Positions 1-7,255 of a stretch of DNA of 35,825 nucleotides are shown here, piece after piece. The first letter of the stretch is position 1. The number at the start of each line of letters is the position of its first letter. Where the stretch lies: positions 1 through 35,825 of the forward strand of contig JAHEIE010000021.1 of assembly GCA_024639505.1 (NCBI GenBank). The letters run 5' to 3'. Under the pieces are notes generated by a model that was not told the DNA's origin, made no database searches, and was given only the letters and a program-made list of their open reading frames with translations. The translations under genes were made by a program, and so were the position numbers. This DNA comes from Crocinitomicaceae bacterium (GTDB lineage: Bacteria; Bacteroidota; Bacteroidia; Flavobacteriales_D; CAJJDF01).

Positions 1-444
1 TCCGATGATAAAAGAATGAATAATATTCACTTCTTTGTTGGTAGTTTTTGCTTTGTCGGCAACAAACAAAAGTGCTCCAGTTACCAAAAGCATAAAGCCA
101 ACTAACATTATTTTTCCAGCGAAAAATGATTCGATAAAATCATCATAGAGAATACCTACTAAAGCAGCAGGAATCATAGAAAGAATAATTTTTAGAGAAA
201 ATTGAAACTCGGTGTTGTTTTTGAATTGAAATAATCCTTTGATTATTTGAGAAATGTCCTTTCGAAAAATGACACATGTACTAAGAGCTGTTGCAAAATG
301 GAGGACAACCGTCATGGTCATACTTTCTTGAATCTCCCGATTAAAAATAGCTTTTACTAACTCAATGTGACCACTGCTGCTCACTGGCAAAAACTCAGTT
401 AATCCTTGAACTATTCCAAGAATGATTGCTTCTATTAAACCCAT
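1..444 (-). CDS. uppP: Undecaprenyl-diphosphate phosphatase (partial, C-terminus off window)
   Basis: This membrane enzyme removes one phosphate from undecaprenyl diphosphate to recycle the lipid carrier for peptidoglycan and O-antigen synthesis. The visible 148 residues start at an ATG (444) and contain the hallmark first active-site region, with Q13 and E17 in the (E/Q)xxxE pattern, followed by PVSSSGH at residues 20-26. Several hydrophobic segments follow. The second family motif (PGxSRxxxT) would lie beyond the left edge, so only about the first half is here. It is the last visible gene of the leftward ftsX–DUF3098–uppP group, 22 bases after the DUF3098 gene, an order common in Bacteroidota. 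Identification is firm; only completeness is unknown. Confidence 0.93.
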   Translation of the reverse strand, partial: MGLIEAIILGIVQGLTEFLPVSSSGHIELVKAIFNREIQESMTMTVVLHFATALSTCVIFRKDISQIIKGLFQFKNNTEFQFSLKIILSMIPAALVGILYDDFIESFFAGKIMLVGFMLLVTGALLFVADKAKTTNKEVNIIHSFIIG

Positions 445-466
445 AAAAAGTGAAAGTTACTTTGGG

Positions 467-733
467 TTATTTTTTAGTTGGAGTTTCAGTTTCTTCAGAA
501 GTAATTTCTGGCTTGAAATTTTTAATAATTCCAAACAATACTATCACATAACCAGCAATTACGATAAAAGGAGCAAGAGTTATTCTTCTGAAATTAAAGA
601 TCTCGTCACTGTAATCACTCGGGTCTTCTGGATTTCCTCCCGACATGATGATGTAACCCAATACAAATACAACGATTCCAGCAAGAATCATGAAGTAATT
701 TTTTTTCGTAAAATAAATATTTTCGTTTTCCAT
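467..733 (-). CDS. DUF3098 family small membrane protein
   Basis: An 88-residue protein with two hydrophobic segments (about residues 13-32 and 53-72) separated by a polar loop containing GGNPEDPSDY, and a short charged C-terminal tail. The length, the two-helix layout, the loop and the position between ftsX and uppP fit the DUF3098 family of Bacteroidota. No biochemical function is known to me. The gap to ftsX is only 6 bases, so it is almost certainly cotranscribed. An accessory role in division or cell-wall synthesis is a guess from context alone. Confidence 0.85.
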   Translation of the reverse strand: MENENIYFTKKNYFMILAGIVVFVLGYIIMSGGNPEDPSDYSDEIFNFRRITLAPFIVIAGYVIVLFGIIKNFKPEITSEETETPTKK

Positions 734-739
734 AAGGTA

Positions 740-1630
740 TTATTGTTTGTATAGTTTGTCTTGACTCAGTTTCAAGTACTTGTTCATAGAGAAATAAGTA
801 GAGCCAAAGCTAACTAAAATTCCGATTGCGATAATTATTCCAAATATAATAAGGTTGGAATTTATGTTTTCAGCATTAAAAACCAACTCTCCAATGATAG
901 AGTTGTAATTTTCTAACACTAAACTCAGTAAGATGTATAGGATAATTGCCAATAAAGCTGAGGTAATTCCTTGAATAATAGAGTTCAGTAAAAATGGTTT
1001 TTTAATAAAGCTGTGTTTCGCCCCCACAAATTGCATTGTTCTGATAAGAAATCGTTTTGAGAATATTGCCAGTCTAATCGTGTTGTTTATCAAAATTACA
1101 GCAATGATTAGCAAAATACTGCTAAGTCCCAGTGCGTACCAAAGTCCTTTGTAAAAAGTATCGTTAATAGTTTGAAATTGTGCTTTGCTGTATGAAATTT
1201 CGCTAACATAATCTTCGTATTTCTCTAATACATTTTGTTCAAAAAGCTGCACACTATCTAGTTGAGCATAGTTTTTTTTCAAGGTGAGATTGATACTGTT
1301 GTAAAGAGGATTTCCGCCCAAAAACTCTTCAAGAAACTCTTCGCCCATTCCTTCAATCATGAATTCAACAGCTTTCTCTTTTGGGATATAAGTCGTAGAA
1401 TTCACTCTGTGATCGAGACTTATTTCTTTCTCAATTTGTTGCATTTTAGCCATTTTGGCGTTTTCACGGAAAAACACATCTACTTCTATCTTTTCTTTTT
1501 GTTCTCCATATATTTTATCGAGCCTCAAGATTGCCATTCCAAAAAAGAGCAACAAAAAGAGGATAAAACCCATGCTTATCGTTACATAAAACGAAGTTGT
1601 TTTGTATCTATTTTTTTTTGCCTTGGACAT
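740..1630 (-). CDS. ftsX: Cell division permease-like protein FtsX
   Basis: FtsX forms the membrane part of the FtsEX complex, which signals from the divisome to wall-hydrolase activators in the periplasm. The 296-residue product has a short basic cytoplasmic start, one membrane segment (about 12-34), a periplasmic domain of some 130 residues, and three more membrane segments in the C-terminal half. That is the standard FtsX topology and length. I chose the ATG at 1630: the frame is open upstream to a TTG at 1699, but the extra residues look non-native and a good promoter lies just before 1630. FtsE is not in this window. An EnvC-like protein, the usual FtsX partner, is encoded at 20204-21424. 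Confidence 0.9.
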   Translation of the reverse strand: MSKAKKNRYKTTSFYVTISMGFILFLLLFFGMAILRLDKIYGEQKEKIEVDVFFRENAKMAKMQQIEKEISLDHRVNSTTYIPKEKAVEFMIEGMGEEFLEEFLGGNPLYNSINLTLKKNYAQLDSVQLFEQNVLEKYEDYVSEISYSKAQFQTINDTFYKGLWYALGLSSILLIIAVILINNTIRLAIFSKRFLIRTMQFVGAKHSFIKKPFLLNSIIQGITSALLAIILYILLSLVLENYNSIIGELVFNAENINSNLIIFGIIIAIGILVSFGSTYFSMNKYLKLSQDKLYKQ

Positions 1631-1633
1631 ATA

Positions 1634-1665
1634 CAAATGTAGAAAATATCCAAAGTCTTCAGCAA
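1634..1665 (-). promoter_or_regulatory. Bacteroidota-type promoter for ftsX, probably leaderless
   Basis: Reading leftward, TTG (1665-1663) is followed after 21 bases by TACATTTG (1641-1634). This matches the flavobacterial pattern TTG-N17-23-TAnnTTTG. Only three bases separate the box from the ftsX ATG, so transcription should begin at or within a base or two of the start codon. The match is read directly; promoter activity is inferred. Confidence 0.6.
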
Positions 1666-1721
1666 AATTGTCCTCCTTTTTTTCTATTATTAAGAACAAT
1701 TAACACCACATTTACCCGAGA

Positions 1722-2231
1722 ATGAAAGAGTTGCTGGCAAAAAAGGCTTCTAGAGCCAATAGTTTTAAGGTGGTTTCGCTTGTGGCTAATGACCCCGAAC
1801 GATACAAAGAGCTGGTAGAAATTATAAAAGAAAATCAAAGCCCTTTCAGTGAAAAAGCTGCTTGGGCAATGAACCATTGTTTTGATGATGGAACTGGTTT
1901 TTTTGATGATTACTTCGAAGATTTTGCCCAAATATTAGCCAATGATTTGTACTCAGATTCAGTAAAAAGAAATATTGTTCGGGTATTTCAATTTAAGAAA
2001 ATTCCAGAAAATCTTCAGGGTTCTATTATTAATTCTTGTTTTGGATTGGCACAGAAAAGGGACACAGCAATTGCTGTAAAGGCATTTTCGCTTGGGGTTT
2101 TAGAAAACATGGCGAAATTATATCCCGAATTAACGAATGAATTGGTGGCGTGTATTGAAGAATTGTTGCCTACCGCTTCGTCCGGTCTCAAAAATCGAGG
2201 ACAACATATTTTGAAGAGATTGAATAAGTAA
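1722..2231 (+). CDS. Hypothetical all-helical (HEAT-like) protein
   Basis: A 169-residue soluble protein with no signal peptide or membrane segment. It reads as consecutive amphipathic helices, with helix pairs of the HEAT/armadillo type around residues 20-160, including a short aromatic-acidic stretch (FFDDYFEDFAQ). Small proteins of this kind occur in Bacteroidota genomes, and some carry an 'adenylosuccinate lyase' label by propagation. I see none of that enzyme's signature motifs here, so I would not use the name. It is divergent from ftsX (gap 91 bases) and 80 bases upstream of gldC. Function unknown; a binding scaffold is possible. Confidence 0.75.
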   Translation: MKELLAKKASRANSFKVVSLVANDPERYKELVEIIKENQSPFSEKAAWAMNHCFDDGTGFFDDYFEDFAQILANDLYSDSVKRNIVRVFQFKKIPENLQGSIINSCFGLAQKRDTAIAVKAFSLGVLENMAKLYPELTNELVACIEELLPTASSGLKNRGQHILKRLNK

Positions 2232-2311
2232 GAGCGAAATTGATACTTTTTAAAAGAATCCCTACTATTAATTATAATTTTTAGACCTTTGTTTTTTTAA
2301 ATAAGTAAACC

Positions 2312-2653
2312 ATGTCAAAGGAAAAAACTTCACAGATAAATATAGCTGTAAAAACGGACGAGCACAATGTGCCAGAAGCAATGAATTGGACTGCGACTGA
2401 TGCAAATATTTCTAACAAGGAATGCAAAGCGATGATTTTGTCAGTGTGGGATAAGGAAGATAAAGCTGCACTCAGAATGGATTTGTGGACCAAAGAAATG
2501 ATGGTGGATGAAATGAAAATGTTTTTTTATCAAACTTTGGTAACCATGGCAGATAATTTTCAAAAAGCTACAGGCGAAGACGAAATAGTAGAAGATTTAA
2601 GAGATTACTGTGCTCATTTTGCAGACAAAATGAAATTGGATCAAATGAGATAA
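2312..2653 (+). CDS. gldC: Gliding motility protein GldC
   Basis: A 113-residue soluble protein with the GldC pattern: a conserved N-terminal strand region ending in NWTATDA, then AMILSVWD, LRMDLWTKEMMVDEM and FFYQTLVTMADNF, covering nearly the whole length as in flavobacterial GldC. In Flavobacterium, GldC assists gliding but is less critical than the GldB lipoprotein usually encoded beside it. Here no gldB neighbour is present; the upstream gene is the helical protein at 1722. GldC-like proteins also occur in non-gliding Bacteroidota, so the gene supports the taxon more than it proves motility. Confidence 0.88.
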   Translation: MSKEKTSQINIAVKTDEHNVPEAMNWTATDANISNKECKAMILSVWDKEDKAALRMDLWTKEMMVDEMKMFFYQTLVTMADNFQKATGEDEIVEDLRDYCAHFADKMKLDQMR

Positions 2654-2706
2654 ACCTTTTGATGTTTGTGTAGTGACAATCAAAACTTTCTTTACCTTTA
2701 TTCTTC

Positions 2707-4437
2707 ATGAATTGGCGGAATAGAAATGTTAGTACATCTAGAAGTGCGTTGTGGATTGTTTCAATCACATCACTAATTTTGGTTCTGTTCTCTGTGTTAC
2801 AGCAAGGAGGGAGGTATTCTGTAATCTCAAGCGATGGAATCGGTTATTATTCTTATCTCACCCATATTTTTGAGACAAACAGTTTTTCCCAGCAAGTTCC
2901 AGACAATCGATTCGTATTTGATTTTAAAGGAAAAGGTGTAAACAAATATTATGTAGGCACAGCCATTTCGATGTCGCCTTTTTATGCTTTGGGCAAGCTT
3001 TTTTCTTCTGAAGGAAGCACGAGTTCTTCTTTTTCTTATCAATTTGCAATTTCTCTTTCGGGAATATTTTATTTGATACTTGGACTGATTTTTACTCAAA
3101 AATTATTGAAATTATTTCATTTCTCTGAAAAGATCATTTCTATAACTCTACTTCTCTTTTTTTTTGGAACAAACTTGTTGGTATATTCTGTATTTCAGCC
3201 CTCTATGTCGCATGTTTATTCATTTTGTTGGGTGGCTGCGTTTTTATTTTTCACAAAAAAATATGCTTTATCGGTCAAGAGTGAATATTTGTATGCTTCA
3301 ATAGCATGTTTGGCTTTGCTAGTTTTGGTTAGACCAATAAACGGAATTGTTGTGTTTTTAATACCTTTTTTGGTTGGTTCATGGCAAGGAACTATGTTTT
3401 ATTTTTGGTCTATTTTTTCCAAAAAAAGATTGGTTTTTTCGGTTCTTATTTTTTTATTAATCTCTGGAATTCAGCCTTTGATGTGGTATTTACAATCAGG
3501 AAATTGGTGGATTTGGAGCTACGCGCAAGAAGGGTTTTATTTTTCTTCTCCGCATCTTTTCGACTTTTTATTCAGTTTCAGAAAAGGAGTGTTCATTTAC
3601 ACCCCTATGTTACTTTTTTCATTCCTTGGAGGTATATTGTGGTTAAGCAAAAATAGATTTCAAGGAATAGGAGTACTTTTGTTTTTTGTTGGAGTAGTTT
3701 ATTTATTGAGCTCATGGTGGAATTGGTATTACGGCCCTTCTTTTGGGCAGCGGCCTTTGGTTGATTTCTATTCAATTTCTGCTGTTCTATTGGCTCTTTC
3801 GGTAAAGCAATTCTTGGGAAGTCGCCAGCAATATATAGCTCTGTTTTTAGGAGTTATATTTGTCCTTTTGAACTTGTTTCAAACGTATCAATTTCAAAAC
3901 GGAATTATTTCCTCTTGGGATATGAATTGGAAGAAATATCAGTATAGTTTTCTGAAGATTAGCTCTACGCATCAAAACACGCTTGGCGGAAACAATGACA
4001 TTATGCTGTATAATGCCAAAACTACTAATCTTGTTCAAGTAAACTATGAATTTGATTCTAAGGATACTGAATCCTTGGATTACACCAACAAGGAATTTGG
4101 TTGGGAGCATTTGTTCCTTGCAGACAGTAATTTTATTACCTTAAGAGGAATTTACCTCAAAGTTGATTTAGAATTGTTTGATTCGAACATATCGAATCAA
4201 AATGGCGCATTGTTTGTGGTCGATTTACAAGATTCCAATGGTCAGAATTACCACTATTACACATTTCCAATTCGAGATGTTCCACCAAATAAATTAGGCT
4301 GGAAAAAAGAACAATATCAAATAGAATTACCCAAAATTAGAAGGAGTGGAGACAGATTGAAACTCTATATTTGGAACAAAGAAAACGAATCCTTTCTTTT
4401 GGATAATTTAAAGGTAAATGTGATTGGTATTAATTAA
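2707..4437 (+). CDS. Polytopic GT-C-like membrane protein with C-terminal soluble domain
   Basis: A 576-residue protein with about ten to twelve hydrophobic segments over residues 12-400, then a soluble, strand-rich domain (about 430-576). An acidic residue soon after the first membrane helix (SSDGIGYYSY, near residue 41) and an SSWWNWYYGPSFGQRPLVD segment near residue 340 resemble GT-C membrane glycosyltransferases that use polyprenyl-phosphate sugars. The C-terminal domain looks like a beta-sandwich, possibly carbohydrate-binding. Donor and acceptor cannot be told from sequence. It ends by overlapping the convergent lipoprotein gene by 8 bases. Confidence is high for a membrane protein and moderate for the enzyme class. 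Confidence 0.72.
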   Translation: MNWRNRNVSTSRSALWIVSITSLILVLFSVLQQGGRYSVISSDGIGYYSYLTHIFETNSFSQQVPDNRFVFDFKGKGVNKYYVGTAISMSPFYALGKLFSSEGSTSSSFSYQFAISLSGIFYLILGLIFTQKLLKLFHFSEKIISITLLLFFFGTNLLVYSVFQPSMSHVYSFCWVAAFLFFTKKYALSVKSEYLYASIACLALLVLVRPINGIVVFLIPFLVGSWQGTMFYFWSIFSKKRLVFSVLIFLLISGIQPLMWYLQSGNWWIWSYAQEGFYFSSPHLFDFLFSFRKGVFIYTPMLLFSFLGGILWLSKNRFQGIGVLLFFVGVVYLLSSWWNWYYGPSFGQRPLVDFYSISAVLLALSVKQFLGSRQQYIALFLGVIFVLLNLFQTYQFQNGIISSWDMNWKKYQYSFLKISSTHQNTLGGNNDIMLYNAKTTNLVQVNYEFDSKDTESLDYTNKEFGWEHLFLADSNFITLRGIYLKVDLELFDSNISNQNGALFVVDLQDSNGQNYHYYTFPIRDVPPNKLGWKKEQYQIELPKIRRSGDRLKLYIWNKENESFLLDNLKVNVIGIN

Positions 4438-4981
4438 GAGTCAGTGAATTAATAATACTTACAAATTCTTCCTGGTATTCATCAAATGTGTTTTGCAGGG
4501 CAGAGCAGTTGATGATAAAAGATTTGCTTCCTTTTGTTGTAACGTACAGTTGTGCTGTTAAAGGCAGACCTTCAAACAAATAATTGTACCTTACTTTTTT
4601 GAATTGCACCCCATTTATTTCCTTATAATTTGGCTCTCCGGTTTGCTCAAGTTCCTCAAACATACCTTGAATCATTTTTAGATTTCCATCAAAAAAGGTG
4701 TCTAAATCTTTGCCGTTGGTTCCTCCTACTACAATATTCACCATTTCCTGAAAAAAGTCTTGCTCGCTAGTTGGCGACAAAACATGAATCATGTTGAGGT
4801 TGGTGTCGGTCATTATTTCCCATTTAGCAGGAAAGCTAAGCGAAACAGGAAAAAACTCTGAAACAAACATGTTTTTATTCAATTGATCTTCGGAGCTAAC
4901 GTTTATTGGTTCTGAGTTAGTTTCGTTTTCACATGAAACTAAGACTAAAACGATAAGAACGAATGGAAATATTTTTTTCAT
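4430..4981 (-). CDS. Small lipoprotein, PsbP-like fold suspected
   Basis: A 183-residue protein with a typical Bacteroidota lipoprotein signal (lipid-attachment Cys17 after VLVS). The mature part begins with a strand pattern around FPVSLSFPAKWE and ends with a helix (FDEYQEEFVSIINSLTL). This resembles the PsbP/Mog1-like domain found in many bacterial lipoproteins, where the last helix follows 'sf..s.'-type strands. No enzymatic residues are apparent. It converges on the GT-C-like gene and shares its last 8 bases: both stop codons lie in a TTAATTAA palindrome. Function unknown. Confidence 0.75.
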   Translation of the reverse strand: MKKIFPFVLIVLVLVSCENETNSEPINVSSEDQLNKNMFVSEFFPVSLSFPAKWEIMTDTNLNMIHVLSPTSEQDFFQEMVNIVVGGTNGKDLDTFFDGNLKMIQGMFEELEQTGEPNYKEINGVQFKKVRYNYLFEGLPLTAQLYVTTKGSKSFIINCSALQNTFDEYQEEFVSIINSLTLN

Positions 4982-5157
4982 GCTATAAAGATACAGCCTA
5001 TTATTGAATTGGGTAAGGTACTAATCAAGATTTTATTTTTAGATGGCAAAGAGCTCGATCACATTATTTTAGTTAGTTTTAATAAAAGTTTAAAAAAAGA
5101 AAGGATTTAAATTTAATCCTCGTCAAAGAGAAAATGGTATTGAATTAAAACAGAAAT

Positions 5158-5886
5158 ATGAGTATGAAAAAAGCACTAATGACAGGTTTGTTGTCGATTA
5201 CATTTGTCATAGGTTTTTCACAGCAAGGTCAGTGGATAGAAGTTCGAGATATGGAAACTTGGTCATCTGTGGGATTTGAATTGGACTTGAATAAAAAATG
5301 GAGTTTTTCCTTGGAAGAACAGCTAAGGTTGAAGTCGAACTCTACAGAAGTGGACTCTTATTTTACCGAGTTTGGATTACTTTACAAAGGGTTCGAACAT
5401 TTTGAATTTGGCGGGAATTTACGGTATCAAAGTATAAATGACAACAAAGGAAAAATTCAGGGATACGAAACTCACTTTCGGTACAATTTGGACTTAGCTT
5501 ATTTTCATAAAATTGACAGATTCAAACTGAAATATAGAATCAGGTATCAGAACAGAAATGAGGTGGGAGTAGATGAATTGGCTGGAGATTATGCAATAAG
5601 TAAATGGAGACTAAAAGCAAGTGTGAGTTATAACATCAAGAAATGGAAATTGGACCCAACATTTTCGGCAGAATTATTCAGAAGGTCACAGGAGACAACC
5701 GTAACTGAGTTCGACAGAGTGAGAATGACTTTGGGAACAAAGTATGATTTGAAAAAATTCGGTGAAATCAAGGGGTTTTATCGCATCGAGAAAGAATTGA
5801 ATACTACTTATCCAAAAACCACTCACATTTGGGGATTAGCATACGTTTATACATTAAAAATAAAAACAAAAACAAATGGGAATTAA
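5158..5886 (+). CDS. DUF2490 family outer-membrane beta-barrel protein
   Basis: A 242-residue exported protein with a signal peptide ending near residue 22 (IGFSQQ). After it, alternating polar and aromatic residues form about ten to twelve amphipathic strands, e.g. around WSFSLEEQLRL and YFTEFGLLYKG, the pattern of DUF2490 small barrels. Two starts are possible, ATG at 5158 or at 5164; the second gives the more usual MKK beginning. The end overlaps the start of the first cotH gene by 11 bases, so the two are almost certainly cotranscribed and translationally coupled. A role in anchoring or exporting the CotH proteins or their product is inference. Confidence 0.8.
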   Translation: MSMKKALMTGLLSITFVIGFSQQGQWIEVRDMETWSSVGFELDLNKKWSFSLEEQLRLKSNSTEVDSYFTEFGLLYKGFEHFEFGGNLRYQSINDNKGKIQGYETHFRYNLDLAYFHKIDRFKLKYRIRYQNRNEVGVDELAGDYAISKWRLKASVSYNIKKWKLDPTFSAELFRRSQETTVTEFDRVRMTLGTKYDLKKFGEIKGFYRIEKELNTTYPKTTHIWGLAYVYTLKIKTKTNGN

Positions 5887-7231
5887 GAAAATATCATTGA
5901 TTGTTACGACAGCGATCGTAATTTTTGTCTCTTGTAAAAAAGAAATTTTCATTGAAAATGGTTCAGGATTAGAGGATTGGACAACAGAAACGCATTCCAA
6001 TGATGTTGCGCCAAATTACGGTGTTGTATTCAATCAAAATAAGGTTAATAAAATCCACCTTGTATTTACGGCAGAAGAATGGTCTGCGATGCAAGCAGAT
6101 TTAGCTGACGTAACTGGTGGTTCTGGTGGCGGACCTGGAGGTCCTGGCGGAACTTTTTCGGATCAAACTCCTTTATATTTTGCTGCTGATTTTTATTTCA
6201 ATGGGATTCAATGGTATAATGTAGGAGTGAGGTACAAAGGAAATTCTAGCTTGAGAGCAAATAGCGGAAAATTACCGTTGAGGTTTCAATTTGATGAGTT
6301 TGAAGACGATTATCCAGAAATTAGGAACCAACGTTTCTACGGATTCAAGGAACTTTCTATGAGTAGTAATTTTAATGATAAATCATTGATGAGAGAGAAA
6401 TCTGCTTGTGATGTGTTCAGAAATTTTGGTGTACCTGCTGTTCGAACTGCTTTTTATGAAATTTACATCGATAAAGGAACTGGGACTTATCAATATTATG
6501 GTGTTTACACAATGTGTGAAGTAGTATTTGATACTTTTTTGACTAATTATTTTGGATCAGAATCTGGGAATTGCTACAAACCAGATGGCGATGGAGCTAA
6601 GTTTTCAACGTCAGGATTTGATTTGGAAGATTTTGAAAAGAAAACAAACAAAACAACCGGAAGATCAGACATTCAGGCGATGTATAATGCCTTGCACGCT
6701 AGCACAAGAACGAGTAACCCAACTGCTTGGAAAGCTGGATTGGAGGCCACTTTTGATGTAGATGGTTTTCTTAAATATTTAGCAGCAAATAATACCCTAC
6801 AAAACTGGGATACTTACGGAATTATGACTCACAATTACTATTTGTACAATGACCCAAACATGGGAAAATTGAGATGGATTGTGTGGGATAACAATGAAGC
6901 ATTTCAATCTGGAAATGGGCGAAAATCTCCAATTCCATTTGCTATGAATACAACAACGACTGATTGGCCACTTATCAATTTCTTAATCAATAACTCTGAT
7001 TACGAAGCCACTTACAAAGCTTATGTGAAGAGTTTTGCTAACTCATCTTTTGCCACGAGCAGAATGAGCGGAATATTTTCTGTTCAACAGAGTTTGTTGA
7101 CTACTTCTGCCGTAAACGAACAAACAGGATACACATATTTGTCAGGGATTGGAAGTTTCAATTCTGCTGTAAGCGATTTGATTTCGCATAACTCAAGTAG
7201 AGTAGCCGCGGCAAATGTTTACGCTCCTTAA
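5876..7231 (+). CDS. CotH-type kinase family lipoprotein (copy 1)
   Basis: CotH proteins are atypical secreted protein kinases, known from Bacillus spore coats and bacterial and fungal surface proteins. This 451-residue copy has a lipoprotein signal with Cys20. The family start is at residues 118-125 (VRYKGNSS), followed by NFNDKSLMREK (165-175), GNCYKPDG (231-238), HNYYLYND (319-326) and WIVWDNN (334-340). In described CotH kinases, acidic residues in the last two regions bind metal and catalyse phosphotransfer; D312 and D338 are the candidates here. A glycine-rich insert (81-92, GGSGGGPGGPGG) is absent from copy 2. The gene overlaps the DUF2490 gene and lies 24 bases before copy 2. The substrate is unknown. 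Confidence 0.87.
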   Translation: MGIKKISLIVTTAIVIFVSCKKEIFIENGSGLEDWTTETHSNDVAPNYGVVFNQNKVNKIHLVFTAEEWSAMQADLADVTGGSGGGPGGPGGTFSDQTPLYFAADFYFNGIQWYNVGVRYKGNSSLRANSGKLPLRFQFDEFEDDYPEIRNQRFYGFKELSMSSNFNDKSLMREKSACDVFRNFGVPAVRTAFYEIYIDKGTGTYQYYGVYTMCEVVFDTFLTNYFGSESGNCYKPDGDGAKFSTSGFDLEDFEKKTNKTTGRSDIQAMYNALHASTRTSNPTAWKAGLEATFDVDGFLKYLAANNTLQNWDTYGIMTHNYYLYNDPNMGKLRWIVWDNNEAFQSGNGRKSPIPFAMNTTTTDWPLINFLINNSDYEATYKAYVKSFANSSFATSRMSGIFSVQQSLLTTSAVNEQTGYTYLSGIGSFNSAVSDLISHNSSRVAAANVYAP

Positions 7232-7255
7232 TTACTCATAAAACTCCTCACTCGA

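Noticed and set aside
1631-1699. N-terminal extension of FtsX from the TTG at 1699
   Set aside because: The extra residues do not look like FtsX, and the ftsX promoter lies within them.
2285-2294. Possible -7 box (TAGACCTTTG) before gldC
   Set aside because: The spacing between TA and TTTG is four bases instead of two and no -33 TTG fits.
5102-5120. AT-rich dyad AGGATT…AATCCT upstream of the DUF2490 gene
   Set aside because: A six-base stem in AT-rich DNA is expected by chance, and no regulator or second copy supports an operator.
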